Shown here in pieces: positions 1 to 8,458 of a stretch of 30,820 nt of DNA; within the stretch, counting starts at the first letter, position 1, and each line of letters opens with the position of its first letter. Under the pieces are notes generated by a model that was not told the origin of the DNA, searched no databases, and saw only the letters and a program-made list of their open reading frames with translations. The position numbers and the translations under genes are program-made. Source of the DNA: Actinomycetota bacterium (GTDB lineage: Bacteria; Actinomycetota; Actinomycetes; S36-B12); contig WLLZ01000006.1 of assembly GCA_009700485.1 (NCBI GenBank), positions 1 to 30,820 on the forward strand, in the 5' to 3' direction.

Positions 1-1086
1 GATGTGCACCCAGGGGATCGGGTGCTGGTTGATGATGGCCGGATCACCCTGGAAGTAACTGCAGTTGATGGTCCGCGCGTAGTAACGCGGGTTATCGAAG
101 GTGGCCGGGTATCGGATAACAAGGGTTTTAATTTACCAGGTGTTGCGGTGAGCGTGCCGGCGATGTCAGAGAAGGATATCGCGGATTTGCGGTGGGCCCT
201 TCGCATCGGAGCCGACATGATCGCGCTTTCCTTTGTGCGCTCAGCGGCAGATATCGAAGATGTACATCGCATTATGGACGAAGAAGGCGTGCGCCTGCCC
301 GTGCTCGCTAAGATCGAAAAGCCGCAGGCGGTCGACAACCTTGTCGAAATCGTTGAGGCTTTTGATGGCATTATGGTGGCCCGAGGTGATCTCGGTGTTG
401 AACTACCGCTGGAGGCGGTGCCCCTGGTACAAAAGCGTGCGATTCAATTATGCCGCGAACTCTCTAAGCCGGTAATTGTCGCAACCCAGATGCTTGATTC
501 GATGATTTCCGCTACCCGGCCCACTCGCGCGGAGGTGAGCGACGTCGCAAATGCGGTGCTAGATGGCGCCGATGCCTTAATGCTCTCGGGCGAGACCAGC
601 ATCGGTGAACACCCAAGTTTGGTTGTCGAGACCATGGCGCGAATCATTGAGCACGTTGAATTAGAGGCTCTAGACTCGCTGCCCGAATTAGGTGGTGAGC
701 GCCAAGGGTCAACGGCGCGGGCACTTACCCATGCTGCCGTCAATGTCGCCGATGAGATCAAGGCGAGCCACCTAATCGCATTCACCGAGACCGGGCTATC
801 GGCGCGCCTAATTGCGCGCTGGCGCAATAAGACTCCGCTACTTGCCTTCACCCCGAATGCTCGGGTGCGCAGTCAACTTTCTTTAGTGTGGGGAGTCGAG
901 ACTTTCTTGGTGGCTGGCGTCATGCACACCGACGACATGGTGGCGCAGGTTGACCGGGCATTGCTGGAGATCGGCCGGTCTAGCGCTGGTGAGCGTGTTG
1001 TCATAGTCGCTGGAGTACCACCGGGTATACCCGGCACCACCAACGGTATGCGGGTGCATACAATAGGGTCCAGCCCGAGTGGCTGA
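1..1086 (+). CDS. pyk: Pyruvate kinase, C-terminal part (5' truncated by window edge)
   Basis: Cytosolic glycolytic enzyme that transfers phosphate from phosphoenolpyruvate to ADP. The reading frame is open from base 1, so the start lies upstream; about 115 N-terminal residues are missing, judging from the usual length near 475. Counting from the GTG at base 4, residues 1-45 are the end of the B domain. The catalytic barrel follows, with the family signature around LAKIEKPQAV (101-110) and the MVARGDLGVELP stretch (124-135). Glu105 and Asp129 have the spacing of the known metal ligands (24 residues apart, as in E. coli PykF). ATQMLDSM and RPTRAEVSDVANAVLDG are also intact. The rest is the C-terminal allosteric domain. 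It ends 86 bases before pyrR. No convincing terminator follows, only a weak AT-rich hairpin at 1087-1106. Confidence 0.97.
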   Translation, partial: DVHPGDRVLVDDGRITLEVTAVDGPRVVTRVIEGGRVSDNKGFNLPGVAVSVPAMSEKDIADLRWALRIGADMIALSFVRSAADIEDVHRIMDEEGVRLPVLAKIEKPQAVDNLVEIVEAFDGIMVARGDLGVELPLEAVPLVQKRAIQLCRELSKPVIVATQMLDSMISATRPTRAEVSDVANAVLDGADALMLSGETSIGEHPSLVVETMARIIEHVELEALDSLPELGGERQGSTARALTHAAVNVADEIKASHLIAFTETGLSARLIARWRNKTPLLAFTPNARVRSQLSLVWGVETFLVAGVMHTDDMVAQVDRALLEIGRSSAGERVVIVAGVPPGIPGTTNGMRVHTIGSSPSG

Positions 1087-1108
1087 GCAAATTATCGGCT
1101 AATTGCGC

Positions 1109-1114
1109 TAAGGT
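1109..1114 (+). promoter_or_regulatory. Predicted -10 box (TAAGGT) of the pyr operon
   Basis: TAAGGT fits the actinobacterial TANNNT -10 consensus. Adding the six-base gap seen at other promoters in this window puts the transcription start near base 1121. The transcript would then begin about eight bases before the PyrR-binding hairpin. No clear -35 element is visible. An imperfect inverted repeat (AATTA...TAATT, 1090-1104) overlaps the upstream edge and could be an operator or chance. Confidence 0.45.
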
Positions 1115-1128
1115 ACGACTGTTAGACG

Positions 1129-1163
1129 TCCTTTAAGCCCGTTCAGTGAGACGGGGAAGGGGG
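1129..1163 (+). promoter_or_regulatory. PyrR-binding RNA hairpin overlapping the pyrR ribosome binding site
   Basis: The lower stem pairs TCCTT (1129-1133) with AAGGG (1157-1161). After an asymmetric internal loop, the upper stem pairs CCCGT (1138-1142) with ACGGG (1151-1155). The terminal loop region reads CAGTGAGA (1144-1151), a perfect match to the PyrR recognition consensus CNGNGAGR. The 3' strand of the lower stem is also the Shine-Dalgarno sequence (GAAGGGGG, 1156-1163) of pyrR. PyrR bound to this hairpin would therefore hide the ribosome binding site. This is the translational-repression mode established for Mycobacterium smegmatis, unlike the transcription attenuation of Bacillus. UMP/UTP would be expected to promote binding. 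No attenuator terminator is present. Confidence 0.9.
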
Positions 1164-1172
1164 TCCATTTTT

Positions 1173-1718
1173 ATGGATTCTGCACGGTCAGTGGTGCTAG
1201 ATGCTGGCGATATTGGTCGAGCTATTAGGCGCATCGCCCATGAGGTTGTTGAGCGCAATAAGGGCGCAGCCGATCTCATCTTGTTAGGTATTCCTACCCG
1301 TGGCGTGTTCTTGGCGCGGCGCATCGCGGCTGCAATTGAAAGCATTGAGGGTGACACGGTCTCGGTAGGTGCCCTTGATGTCACCTTGTACCGCGATGAC
1401 TTACGGCTACGCCCAGCTCGCGCACTAGAACCGACTGCGATCCCGACGGGTGGCATTGATGACAAAGTTGTAGTCCTGATTGATGACGTACTTTTTTCTG
1501 GGCGTACCGTTCGTTCTGCACTTGATGCACTGAATGACATCGGGCGTCCACGGGCCGTTCAACTAGCTGCTCTTGTTGACAGAGGGCACCGAGAATTGCC
1601 GATTCGTGCGGATTATGTTGGCAAAAACCTACCGACTGCACTAGCCGAGCAGGTTCGGGTGCGGCTTGTCGAGTACGACGATTTCGATGAAGTCACCATC
1701 GAAGGTGGTGCGAGATAG
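1173..1718 (+). CDS. pyrR: PyrR bifunctional protein: pyr operon RNA-binding regulator / uracil phosphoribosyltransferase
   Basis: Senses uridine nucleotides and binds pyr mRNA; the family often has uracil phosphoribosyltransferase activity as well. The protein is 181 residues, the usual length. The PRPP-binding loop VVLIDDVLFSGRTVRSA is at residues 100-116, and GIPTRG, another phosphoribosyltransferase loop, is at 39-44. I chose the ATG at 1173, which has GAAGGGGG nine bases upstream. An in-frame GTG at 1146 lies inside the PyrR hairpin loop and would add nine unlikely residues. First gene of the pyrimidine operon; its TAG stop directly abuts the pyrB ATG. It is very probably autoregulated through the hairpin in its own leader. 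Confidence 0.96.
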   Translation: MDSARSVVLDAGDIGRAIRRIAHEVVERNKGAADLILLGIPTRGVFLARRIAAAIESIEGDTVSVGALDVTLYRDDLRLRPARALEPTAIPTGGIDDKVVVLIDDVLFSGRTVRSALDALNDIGRPRAVQLAALVDRGHRELPIRADYVGKNLPTALAEQVRVRLVEYDDFDEVTIEGGAR

Positions 1719-2669
1719 ATGCGGCACCTACTTTCAGCTGGTGATCTTGATGTTGTTTCTGCGTGCCTGATCCTAGATACTGCTGCACAGTTGGCATCGG
1801 TTACTGATCGAACTGTCAAGAAATTTCCAACACTTCGGGGTCGCACCGTGGTGAATTTGTTCTTCGAGGATTCCACGCGTACCCGAATTTCATTTGAGAT
1901 TGCCGCCAAGCGACTTTCCGCCGATGTCATTAACTTTGCGGCTAAGGGTTCGAGCGTTTCTAAAGGTGAGAGCCTTAAAGACACCGCACTCACCTTGGAA
2001 GCCATGGGCGCAGACGCGGTGGTGATTCGTCATGGTTCATCCGGAGCTCCGCATCGACTTGCAACGGCTGGCTGGATTCAGGGAAGTGTCGTCAACGCCG
2101 GTGATGGAACCCATGAACATCCAACGCAGGCGCTGCTTGATGCATTTACAATCCGACACCATTTACGCGACGGCATGGGGGATTTAGCAGGCGTGCGCGT
2201 GGCAATCGTCGGAGATATCTTGCATAGTCGTGTCGCTAGGTCGAATGTGTTACTGCTTAGAACCCTGGGCGCGCACGTAACTGTGGTTGCGCCGCCGACC
2301 TTACTGCCTTACGGAGTTAGCCAGTGGCCCTGCGCGGTTAGTTACGACCTTGACGAAGTCCTACCCCATGTTGACGCCGTCATGATGTTAAGGGTGCAGT
2401 CAGAGCGTATGCACGCGGCGTACTTTCCATCAGTGAATGAGTACAGCCGCAGGTATGGGCTAGATATTCGCCGAATGGGGTTGCTACCCCCGCATGCGAT
2501 TGTGCTGCACCCTGGCCCAATGAATAGGGGGATGGAGATTTCCGCCGATGTCGCCGATGGTGAACGCGCGGTCATGGTTGAGCAAGTCGCGAACGGTGTA
2601 AGTATCCGAATGGCCGTCCTTTACCTACTTCTTGGCGGCATCACTGATGACGGAAAGAAGGAAATTTAA
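1719..2669 (+). CDS. pyrB: Aspartate carbamoyltransferase catalytic subunit
   Basis: Condenses carbamoyl phosphate with L-aspartate to N-carbamoyl-aspartate, the committed pyrimidine step. At 316 residues it has the normal length for a catalytic chain. The carbamoyl-phosphate loop STRTR is at 52-56, HPTQ at 134-137, the aspartate-binding MLRVQSER at 223-230 and HPGPMNRG at 264-271. All are intact. No pyrI regulatory subunit gene lies nearby; in this gene order the protein probably works as a trimer or with dihydroorotase. Its stop overlaps the pyrC start by one base (TAATG), and an AAGAAGGA ribosome site for pyrC lies within its last codons. Confidence 0.98.
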   Translation: MRHLLSAGDLDVVSACLILDTAAQLASVTDRTVKKFPTLRGRTVVNLFFEDSTRTRISFEIAAKRLSADVINFAAKGSSVSKGESLKDTALTLEAMGADAVVIRHGSSGAPHRLATAGWIQGSVVNAGDGTHEHPTQALLDAFTIRHHLRDGMGDLAGVRVAIVGDILHSRVARSNVLLLRTLGAHVTVVAPPTLLPYGVSQWPCAVSYDLDEVLPHVDAVMMLRVQSERMHAAYFPSVNEYSRRYGLDIRRMGLLPPHAIVLHPGPMNRGMEISADVADGERAVMVEQVANGVSIRMAVLYLLLGGITDDGKKEI

Positions 2670-3961
2670 TGCCGCATGACAAGACGGTCTTACGTGGAGT
2701 GCGCCCATATGGTGAAGATCCGGTTGACATTGTGGTGGCGGCAGGTGTTATCGCTGAGATCGCCACGGCAGGTAGCGGTGCGGGCCGGGTAATTGAGGCT
2801 TCCGGTTTGATTGCCCTCCCCGGATTTGTTGATATACATACGCACCTGCGTGAGCCCGGGCGCGAGGATGCAGAGACCGTCGAGACCGGTTCGCGGGCGG
2901 CGGCACTGGGCGGGTTCACTGCCGTTTTCGCTATGGCGAATACCTCACCGGTTGCCGACACCGCGGGTGTTGTCGAGCAGGTGTGGCATCTCGGGAAAGC
3001 AACCGGCCTGGTGGATGTTTTTCCAGTAGGAGCGGTGACGATAGGTCTGGGCGGGGAGCAATTGGCCGAACTCGGTGCAATGGCGACGTCGGCGGCGCAG
3101 GTTCGGATGTTCAGCGATGATGGCAAGTGTGTTCACGATGCTGCCATCATGCGCAGGGCACTTGAATATGTGAAGGCCTTTGACGGGGTCATCGCCCAGC
3201 ATGCCCAAGAGCCGCGGTTGACCGTTGATGCGCAGATGAATGAAGGCGTGCTGTCGGGGCAACTTGGTCTAACCGGTTGGCCCGGGGTAGCCGAGGAGTC
3301 AATAATTGCGCGCGATGTGCTGCTTGCGGAGCATGTTGATTCGCGGCTGCATGTTTGCCATGTGTCAACAGCCGGATCAGTCGAAGTTGTTAAGTGGGCC
3401 AAGAGTCGTGGTATCAAAGTAACGGCCGAGGTCACACCCCATCACCTGCTACTTACCGAAGACCTTGTTGCAAGTTATGACCCGGTCTACAAAGTTAATC
3501 CACCCCTTCGCACGAGTACTGATGTAACGGCACTTAGAGCAGCTCTGGCAGAAGGCACCATCGATGCAATTGCAACAGATCACGCACCGCATCCCCATGA
3601 AGATAAGGATTGTGAATGGGCTGCTGCGGCATTTGGCATGCTGGGTCTGCAGACTGCATTTAGTATCGCGGTGCTGACGATGATCGATTCCGGGCTTCTG
3701 GATTGGCGCGCCCTCGCCGACCGAATGTCGGTTCGGCCGGCCCGGATAGGTCGGGCGCTCGGGCATGGGCACGATTTGAAAGTCGGCGCACCGGCCAATA
3801 TCTGTGTGGTTGACCCGAGGGCGTCCTGGGTCGTTGAACCTGCGACTTTCGCTTCGAAGAGCAGAAACAGCCCGTATGCCGGGATGACATTGCCGGGGAA
3901 AATAATCCACGTGCTGAAGGCGGGTAAGCCGACTGTCGAGGGCGGAGACCTCGCATGTTGA
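2669..3961 (+). CDS. pyrC: Dihydroorotase, class I
   Basis: Cyclises N-carbamoyl-aspartate to dihydroorotate; a zinc amidohydrolase with a TIM barrel. The first metal site is DIHTHLREPG (His57, His59, Arg61). Further ligands are Asp151 in FSDDGKCV, His178 in IAQHAQEP, His231 in HVCHVSTAGS and the catalytic Asp304 in ATDHAPH. Having Asp151 where class II enzymes carry a carbamylated lysine is typical of class I. Length 430 residues is normal. The ATG overlaps the pyrB stop by one base, and the 3' end overlaps carA by seven bases. Confidence 0.97.
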   Translation: MPHDKTVLRGVRPYGEDPVDIVVAAGVIAEIATAGSGAGRVIEASGLIALPGFVDIHTHLREPGREDAETVETGSRAAALGGFTAVFAMANTSPVADTAGVVEQVWHLGKATGLVDVFPVGAVTIGLGGEQLAELGAMATSAAQVRMFSDDGKCVHDAAIMRRALEYVKAFDGVIAQHAQEPRLTVDAQMNEGVLSGQLGLTGWPGVAEESIIARDVLLAEHVDSRLHVCHVSTAGSVEVVKWAKSRGIKVTAEVTPHHLLLTEDLVASYDPVYKVNPPLRTSTDVTALRAALAEGTIDAIATDHAPHPHEDKDCEWAAAAFGMLGLQTAFSIAVLTMIDSGLLDWRALADRMSVRPARIGRALGHGHDLKVGAPANICVVDPRASWVVEPATFASKSRNSPYAGMTLPGKIIHVLKAGKPTVEGGDLAC

Positions 3962-5103
3962 ATAGTTACGTGACCCAGCCAATCCACCGCGAGCCGGCAA
4001 TTTTGGTGCTCGAGGACGGTCGAGTTGCCCGGGGCCAAAGTTATGGCGCGTTAGGTGCCACCTTTGGTGAGGCGGTCTTTAACACCGGGATGACCGGCTA
4101 CCAAGAGACTCTGACAGATCCGTCGTATCACCGCCAGGTGGTAATCATGACCGCCCCGCATATTGGCAACACCGGGGTAAATGACGAAGACGGTGAGTCC
4201 GAACGTATTTGGGTGGCCGGTTATGTCATCCGCGACCCTTCGCGGGTTTCATCAAATTGGCGGGCCACCCGTGGCCTAGAAGACGAGCTGCGAGATCAGG
4301 GGATTGTCGGGATATGCGGGGTTGATACCCGGGCCTTGACCCGGCACCTGCGCGAATGCGGTGCTATGCGTGTTGGGATTTTCACTGGTGAGCAAGCCAG
4401 CCGGCCGGTCGCGGGCTTATTGGCTCAAGTGCAATCGAGTCCTTCAATGGCTGGCGCGAATCTCACCGATGCGGTGACCACCACCAAGGAGTACACGGTA
4501 CCTTCTATCGGCACCCGTGAATTCAATGTGGTGGCGGTTGATCTCGGTATTAAGACCATGACCCCGCATCGCCTTTCCGAGCGTGGGGTTGAGGTGCAGG
4601 TGGTCCCATCACTGGTTACCACAGCCGAAATCATGGCAATGAATCCAGACGGGGTGTTTTTCTCAAATGGCCCCGGTGATCCAGCTACCGCTGATGCCAC
4701 CATTAAGTTGATGTCGGAGGTACTTACCGCTCGCGTACCAGTTTTTGGTATTTGTTTCGGCAATCAAATTCTCGGTCGGGCGCTAGGGCTGGAGACGTAC
4801 AAGTTGCGATACGGACATCGCGGCATCAATTCACCCGTTCAGGATCTGCGCACCGGACGCGTGAGCGTGACCGCTCACAATCATGGGTTCGCTGTTGAGG
4901 CCCCACGTGGCGGACCATTCCAGACCCCGTTTGGCGCAGCTGAAGTAAGTCACGTATGCCTAAACGATGATGTCATAGAGGGCCTACGTTGCCTTGACGT
5001 ACCGGCTTTCAGCGTGCAGTACCACCCTGAGGCTGCTGCCGGTCCGCATGATGCGGCAGGCTTATTCGATGAGTTTGTTGACTTGATGAGAGCTGGTCGT
5101 TAA
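3955..5103 (+). CDS. carA: Carbamoyl-phosphate synthase small (glutaminase) subunit
   Basis: Hydrolyses glutamine and channels ammonia to CarB. The N-terminal CPSase small-chain domain covers about residues 1-185 and is followed by a class I amidotransferase domain. The nucleophile is Cys267 in GICFGNQILG, with the triad completed by His357 and Glu359 in QYHPEAA. The GNQ after the nucleophile, rather than the GHQ of E. coli, is familiar in actinobacterial CarA. The start is ATG 3955, seven bases inside pyrC, with GGAG about seven bases upstream; a downstream in-frame GTG at 3970 cannot be excluded. The stop overlaps the carB ATG (TAATG), ensuring balanced synthesis. Confidence 0.97.
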   Translation: MLNSYVTQPIHREPAILVLEDGRVARGQSYGALGATFGEAVFNTGMTGYQETLTDPSYHRQVVIMTAPHIGNTGVNDEDGESERIWVAGYVIRDPSRVSSNWRATRGLEDELRDQGIVGICGVDTRALTRHLRECGAMRVGIFTGEQASRPVAGLLAQVQSSPSMAGANLTDAVTTTKEYTVPSIGTREFNVVAVDLGIKTMTPHRLSERGVEVQVVPSLVTTAEIMAMNPDGVFFSNGPGDPATADATIKLMSEVLTARVPVFGICFGNQILGRALGLETYKLRYGHRGINSPVQDLRTGRVSVTAHNHGFAVEAPRGGPFQTPFGAAEVSHVCLNDDVIEGLRCLDVPAFSVQYHPEAAAGPHDAAGLFDEFVDLMRAGR

Positions 5104-8100
5104 TGCCAAGGCGCGAAGATATTAAGTCGATCTTGGTTATTGGATCAGGTCCAATTGTCATCGGACAAGGTTGCGAGTTTGATTATTCGGGTACTCAGGC
5201 CTGCAGGGTACTCAAGGACGAAGGTTTGCGCGTCGTGCTGGTGAATTCAAATCCGGCAACGATCATGACCGACCCTGAGTTTTCAGACGCTACCTACATT
5301 GAGCCTATTACCCCTGAGTTCGTCGAGCGCATCATCGCCAAGGAGCGCCCCGATGCCGTTCTCCCAACTCTTGGGGGTCAAACGGCGCTGAATATCGCAA
5401 TGGCACTGCATAAGGGCGGTGTGCTCGAACGCTACGGAGTTGAAATGATTGGCGCCGATGTGGATGCTATTGAGCGCGGTGAAAACCGCGAGCTGTTTCG
5501 CGCAATCGTGGCATCTATCGGTGCTGAGAGCGCCCAATCAGTTGTCTGCCACTCGATGTCGGAGTGCCAATTTGCTGCAGAGCAACTTGGGTTTCCAGTG
5601 GTCATTAGACCGTCTTTCACCATGGGTGGTGCCGGATCAGGTATTGCTTATGACGATAGTGACCTCCTGCGAATTGCGGGTGCCGGGCTGCAGGCGAGCC
5701 CAACAACCGAGGTGCTTCTCGAAGAATCGATCATTGGCTGGAAAGAGTACGAACTGGAGCTCATGCGCGACCGCGCTGACAACGTGGTGGTTATTTGCTC
5801 AATTGAAAACCTCGACCCAATGGGTGTCCACACCGGTGATTCAATAACAGTGGCGCCGGCACTTACATTGACCGATCGCGAGTATCAGCACATGCGCGAT
5901 GTCGGCATCGAAATTATTCGAGCCGTTGGCGTTGATACCGGTGGTTGCAATATTCAATTTGCAATCGATCCCGCAGATGGGCGCATGCTAGTAATCGAGA
6001 TGAACCCGCGAGTGTCTCGCTCCTCGGCACTTGCTTCCAAGGCGACCGGGTTCCCGATCGCCAAGATCGCAGCTCGGTTGGCGATTGGCTACACCCTCGA
6101 TGAGATTCCCAATGACATCACGAAGCAAACCCCGGCGTCATTTGAGCCCAGCCTTGATTATGTGGTTGTTAAAGTCCCGCGCTTCGCATTCGAGAAGTTC
6201 CCTAATGCCGATCCGGTGCTAACCACCACCATGAAGAGTGTGGGCGAGGCGATGTCCATCGGGCGAAACTTTGGTGAGGCATTGCAAAAAGCATTGCGCT
6301 CATTGGAAAAACCTGAATCGATTTTCTGGTGGCCGACCAACACCACCGACGTTGATGTTCCCGATCTGCTAGAACGTATGCACCGACCCCACGACGGCCG
6401 CCTCTCATTGGTGCAGCAGGCCTTATGGGCGGGGGCCACAATTGATCAGGTACACGAGTCCACTCGAATTGACCCTTGGTTTCTCGACCAAATCTGCCAG
6501 CTGAATGAAACCGCAGATGAAATTCGATCAGCGCCGGGTCTTGATGAGCAACTCCTGCTGCGGGTTAAGCGCAGCGGCTTTTCGGATAAGCAAATCGGCC
6601 AACTGCGAGGCAGTAGCGAGGATGAAATACGGGAGTTGAGACACAGCCTAGGAGTGCGCCCGGTTTATAAGACCGTTGACACTTGCGCGGCCGAGTTCGC
6701 GGCTCAGACCCCTTACCACTATTCAACTTACGGTGAAGAAAACGAGGCACTGCCAAGTGATCGCGAGAAAGTCATCATTTTGGGCTCCGGACCAAATCGT
6801 ATCGGCCAGGGCATCGAGTTCGATTACTCATGTGTACACGCGGCACTAACTTTGCGTGATGCAGGTTATGAAACCATCATGGTCAACTGCAATCCCGAGA
6901 CCGTCTCCACCGACTACGACACTTCTGACCGCTTGTATTTCGAGCCGCTTACATTCGAAGATGTTTTGGAGATTGTGCACGCGGAGGAGCAGGCGGGCAC
7001 GGTAATCGGCGTGATCGTGCAATTGGGTGGGCAAACCCCACTTGCCTTGGCGCAGCGGCTCAAGGATGCCGGCGTGACGATTATCGGTACTAGCCCTGAG
7101 TCCATTCACCTCGCGGAGGATAGGGGCGCATTTGGCCGGGTGCTAGCGAAGGCGGATTTACCGGCACCAAAGCACGGCACCGCGATGTCATTTCCGCAGG
7201 CGCAGGCGATTGCTGCTGATGTGGGCTATCCAGTACTTGTCCGGCCAAGTTATGTTCTCGGTGGGCGCGGCATGGAAATCGTCTACGACGATGTGATGCT
7301 TGCTGATTATTTGGGGCGGGCGACTAAAATTAACCCTGAGCACCCGGTATTAGTCGATCGTTTCTTGGACGACGCTATTGAGATAGACGTCGATGCACTA
7401 TTCGACGGCACGGAGTTGTTCTTGGCCGGCGTGATGGAGCACATCGAGGAAGCCGGTATTCATTCTGGAGACTCAGCGTGCGCCCTACCCCCGATCACCC
7501 TCGGGGCGTCGGAGATCGAGCGGATTCGTGAATCTACGCTGCGCATTGCAAAAGGTGTGGGCGTTCTCGGGCTACTAAATGTGCAATATGCCTTGGTATC
7601 TGATGTTCTCTACGTGCTTGAAGCTAATCCTCGGGCATCTCGTACCGTGCCATTTGTCTCGAAGGCAACCGCCGTCCCCATCGCGAAGGCGGCTGCGAGA
7701 GTCATGGTTGGTCAGAGCATTGCGCAACTCCGGATTGACGGCTTATTGCCAGCGTTCGGTGATGGGGGCACGATACCGGCGGGTGCCGCTGTTTCAGTAA
7801 AGGAAGCTGTACTTCCATTTGGCCGTTTCCACGGCGTAGATACCTTGCTCGGCCCCGAAATGCGTTCGACCGGCGAGGTAATGGGGATTGCCGAGAGTTT
7901 CGGCTTAGCGTTCGCGAAGTCTCAGGAGGCAGCTTACTCTGGCGGATTGCCAACCTCTGGTACCGCTTTTGTTTCACTAGCGAATCGGGACAAGCGGGCG
8001 GCGATCTTCCCGATCATGCGGTTGGCGGATCTAGGTTTTGAGATTGCGGCCACGGCCGGCACCGCTGATGTTTTGGGCCGCCATGGCGTCACCGCGAGGG

Positions 8101-8423
8101 TATTGCGCAAGCATCATGAAGGCAGGGGCCCGGCCGGTGAACCGACGACAATTGATTTGATCATGGCCGGTGAGATCGACCTAATCGTAAATACTCCGTA
8201 CGGGGTGGGACCGCGCGTTGATGGCTACGAAATCCGAACCGCCGCGGTGATCAAATCTGTACCCTGCATCACTACGGTTCAAGGGTTGGCGGCCGCCGTA
8301 CAGGGTATTGATTCCCTGCGCAACGGTGAGGCCACGGTGCGCTCCCTTCAGGAGCATGCACGCGATCTGCTAAAGCTTCGTGAGAGTGCGAGCGGTAGCC
8401 TCAGCCCTTCGGAGCCACGATGA
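5103..8423 (+). CDS. carB: Carbamoyl-phosphate synthase large subunit
   Basis: Makes carbamoyl phosphate from bicarbonate, ammonia and two ATP, serving both pyrimidine and arginine synthesis. The 1106 residues show the full duplicated layout: first carboxyphosphate ATP-grasp half (about 1-400, starting with SILVIGSGPIVIGQG), oligomerisation region (about 400-550), second carbamate-kinase ATP-grasp half (about 550-935, opening with VIILGSGPNRIGQG) and a C-terminal methylglyoxal-synthase-like allosteric domain (about 935-1106). Both ATP-grasp halves keep their glycine-rich loops and the EMNPR or EANPR metal-site motifs. No frameshift or insertion is seen. The largest gene in the window. It is followed by a 35-base gap before pyrK. 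Confidence 0.98.
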   Translation: MPRREDIKSILVIGSGPIVIGQGCEFDYSGTQACRVLKDEGLRVVLVNSNPATIMTDPEFSDATYIEPITPEFVERIIAKERPDAVLPTLGGQTALNIAMALHKGGVLERYGVEMIGADVDAIERGENRELFRAIVASIGAESAQSVVCHSMSECQFAAEQLGFPVVIRPSFTMGGAGSGIAYDDSDLLRIAGAGLQASPTTEVLLEESIIGWKEYELELMRDRADNVVVICSIENLDPMGVHTGDSITVAPALTLTDREYQHMRDVGIEIIRAVGVDTGGCNIQFAIDPADGRMLVIEMNPRVSRSSALASKATGFPIAKIAARLAIGYTLDEIPNDITKQTPASFEPSLDYVVVKVPRFAFEKFPNADPVLTTTMKSVGEAMSIGRNFGEALQKALRSLEKPESIFWWPTNTTDVDVPDLLERMHRPHDGRLSLVQQALWAGATIDQVHESTRIDPWFLDQICQLNETADEIRSAPGLDEQLLLRVKRSGFSDKQIGQLRGSSEDEIRELRHSLGVRPVYKTVDTCAAEFAAQTPYHYSTYGEENEALPSDREKVIILGSGPNRIGQGIEFDYSCVHAALTLRDAGYETIMVNCNPETVSTDYDTSDRLYFEPLTFEDVLEIVHAEEQAGTVIGVIVQLGGQTPLALAQRLKDAGVTIIGTSPESIHLAEDRGAFGRVLAKADLPAPKHGTAMSFPQAQAIAADVGYPVLVRPSYVLGGRGMEIVYDDVMLADYLGRATKINPEHPVLVDRFLDDAIEIDVDALFDGTELFLAGVMEHIEEAGIHSGDSACALPPITLGASEIERIRESTLRIAKGVGVLGLLNVQYALVSDVLYVLEANPRASRTVPFVSKATAVPIAKAAARVMVGQSIAQLRIDGLLPAFGDGGTIPAGAAVSVKEAVLPFGRFHGVDTLLGPEMRSTGEVMGIAESFGLAFAKSQEAAYSGGLPTSGTAFVSLANRDKRAAIFPIMRLADLGFEIAATAGTADVLGRHGVTARVLRKHHEGRGPAGEPTTIDLIMAGEIDLIVNTPYGVGPRVDGYEIRTAAVIKSVPCITTVQGLAAAVQGIDSLRNGEATVRSLQEHARDLLKLRESASGSLSPSEPR

Positions 8424-8458
8424 ACCGGGGCCATGACTACAAAAGGTGCGTGAACTAG

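Noticed and set aside
1146..1172. GTG start giving pyrR nine extra residues
   Set aside because: The GTG is in the PyrR-binding loop and upstream of the Shine-Dalgarno sequence; ATG 1173 has the proper spacing and the family N-terminus.
1489..1500. T-run in pyrR (ACTTTTTTCT) as a frameshift or terminator signal
   Set aside because: There is no preceding stem, and the frame continues normally through the PRPP loop.
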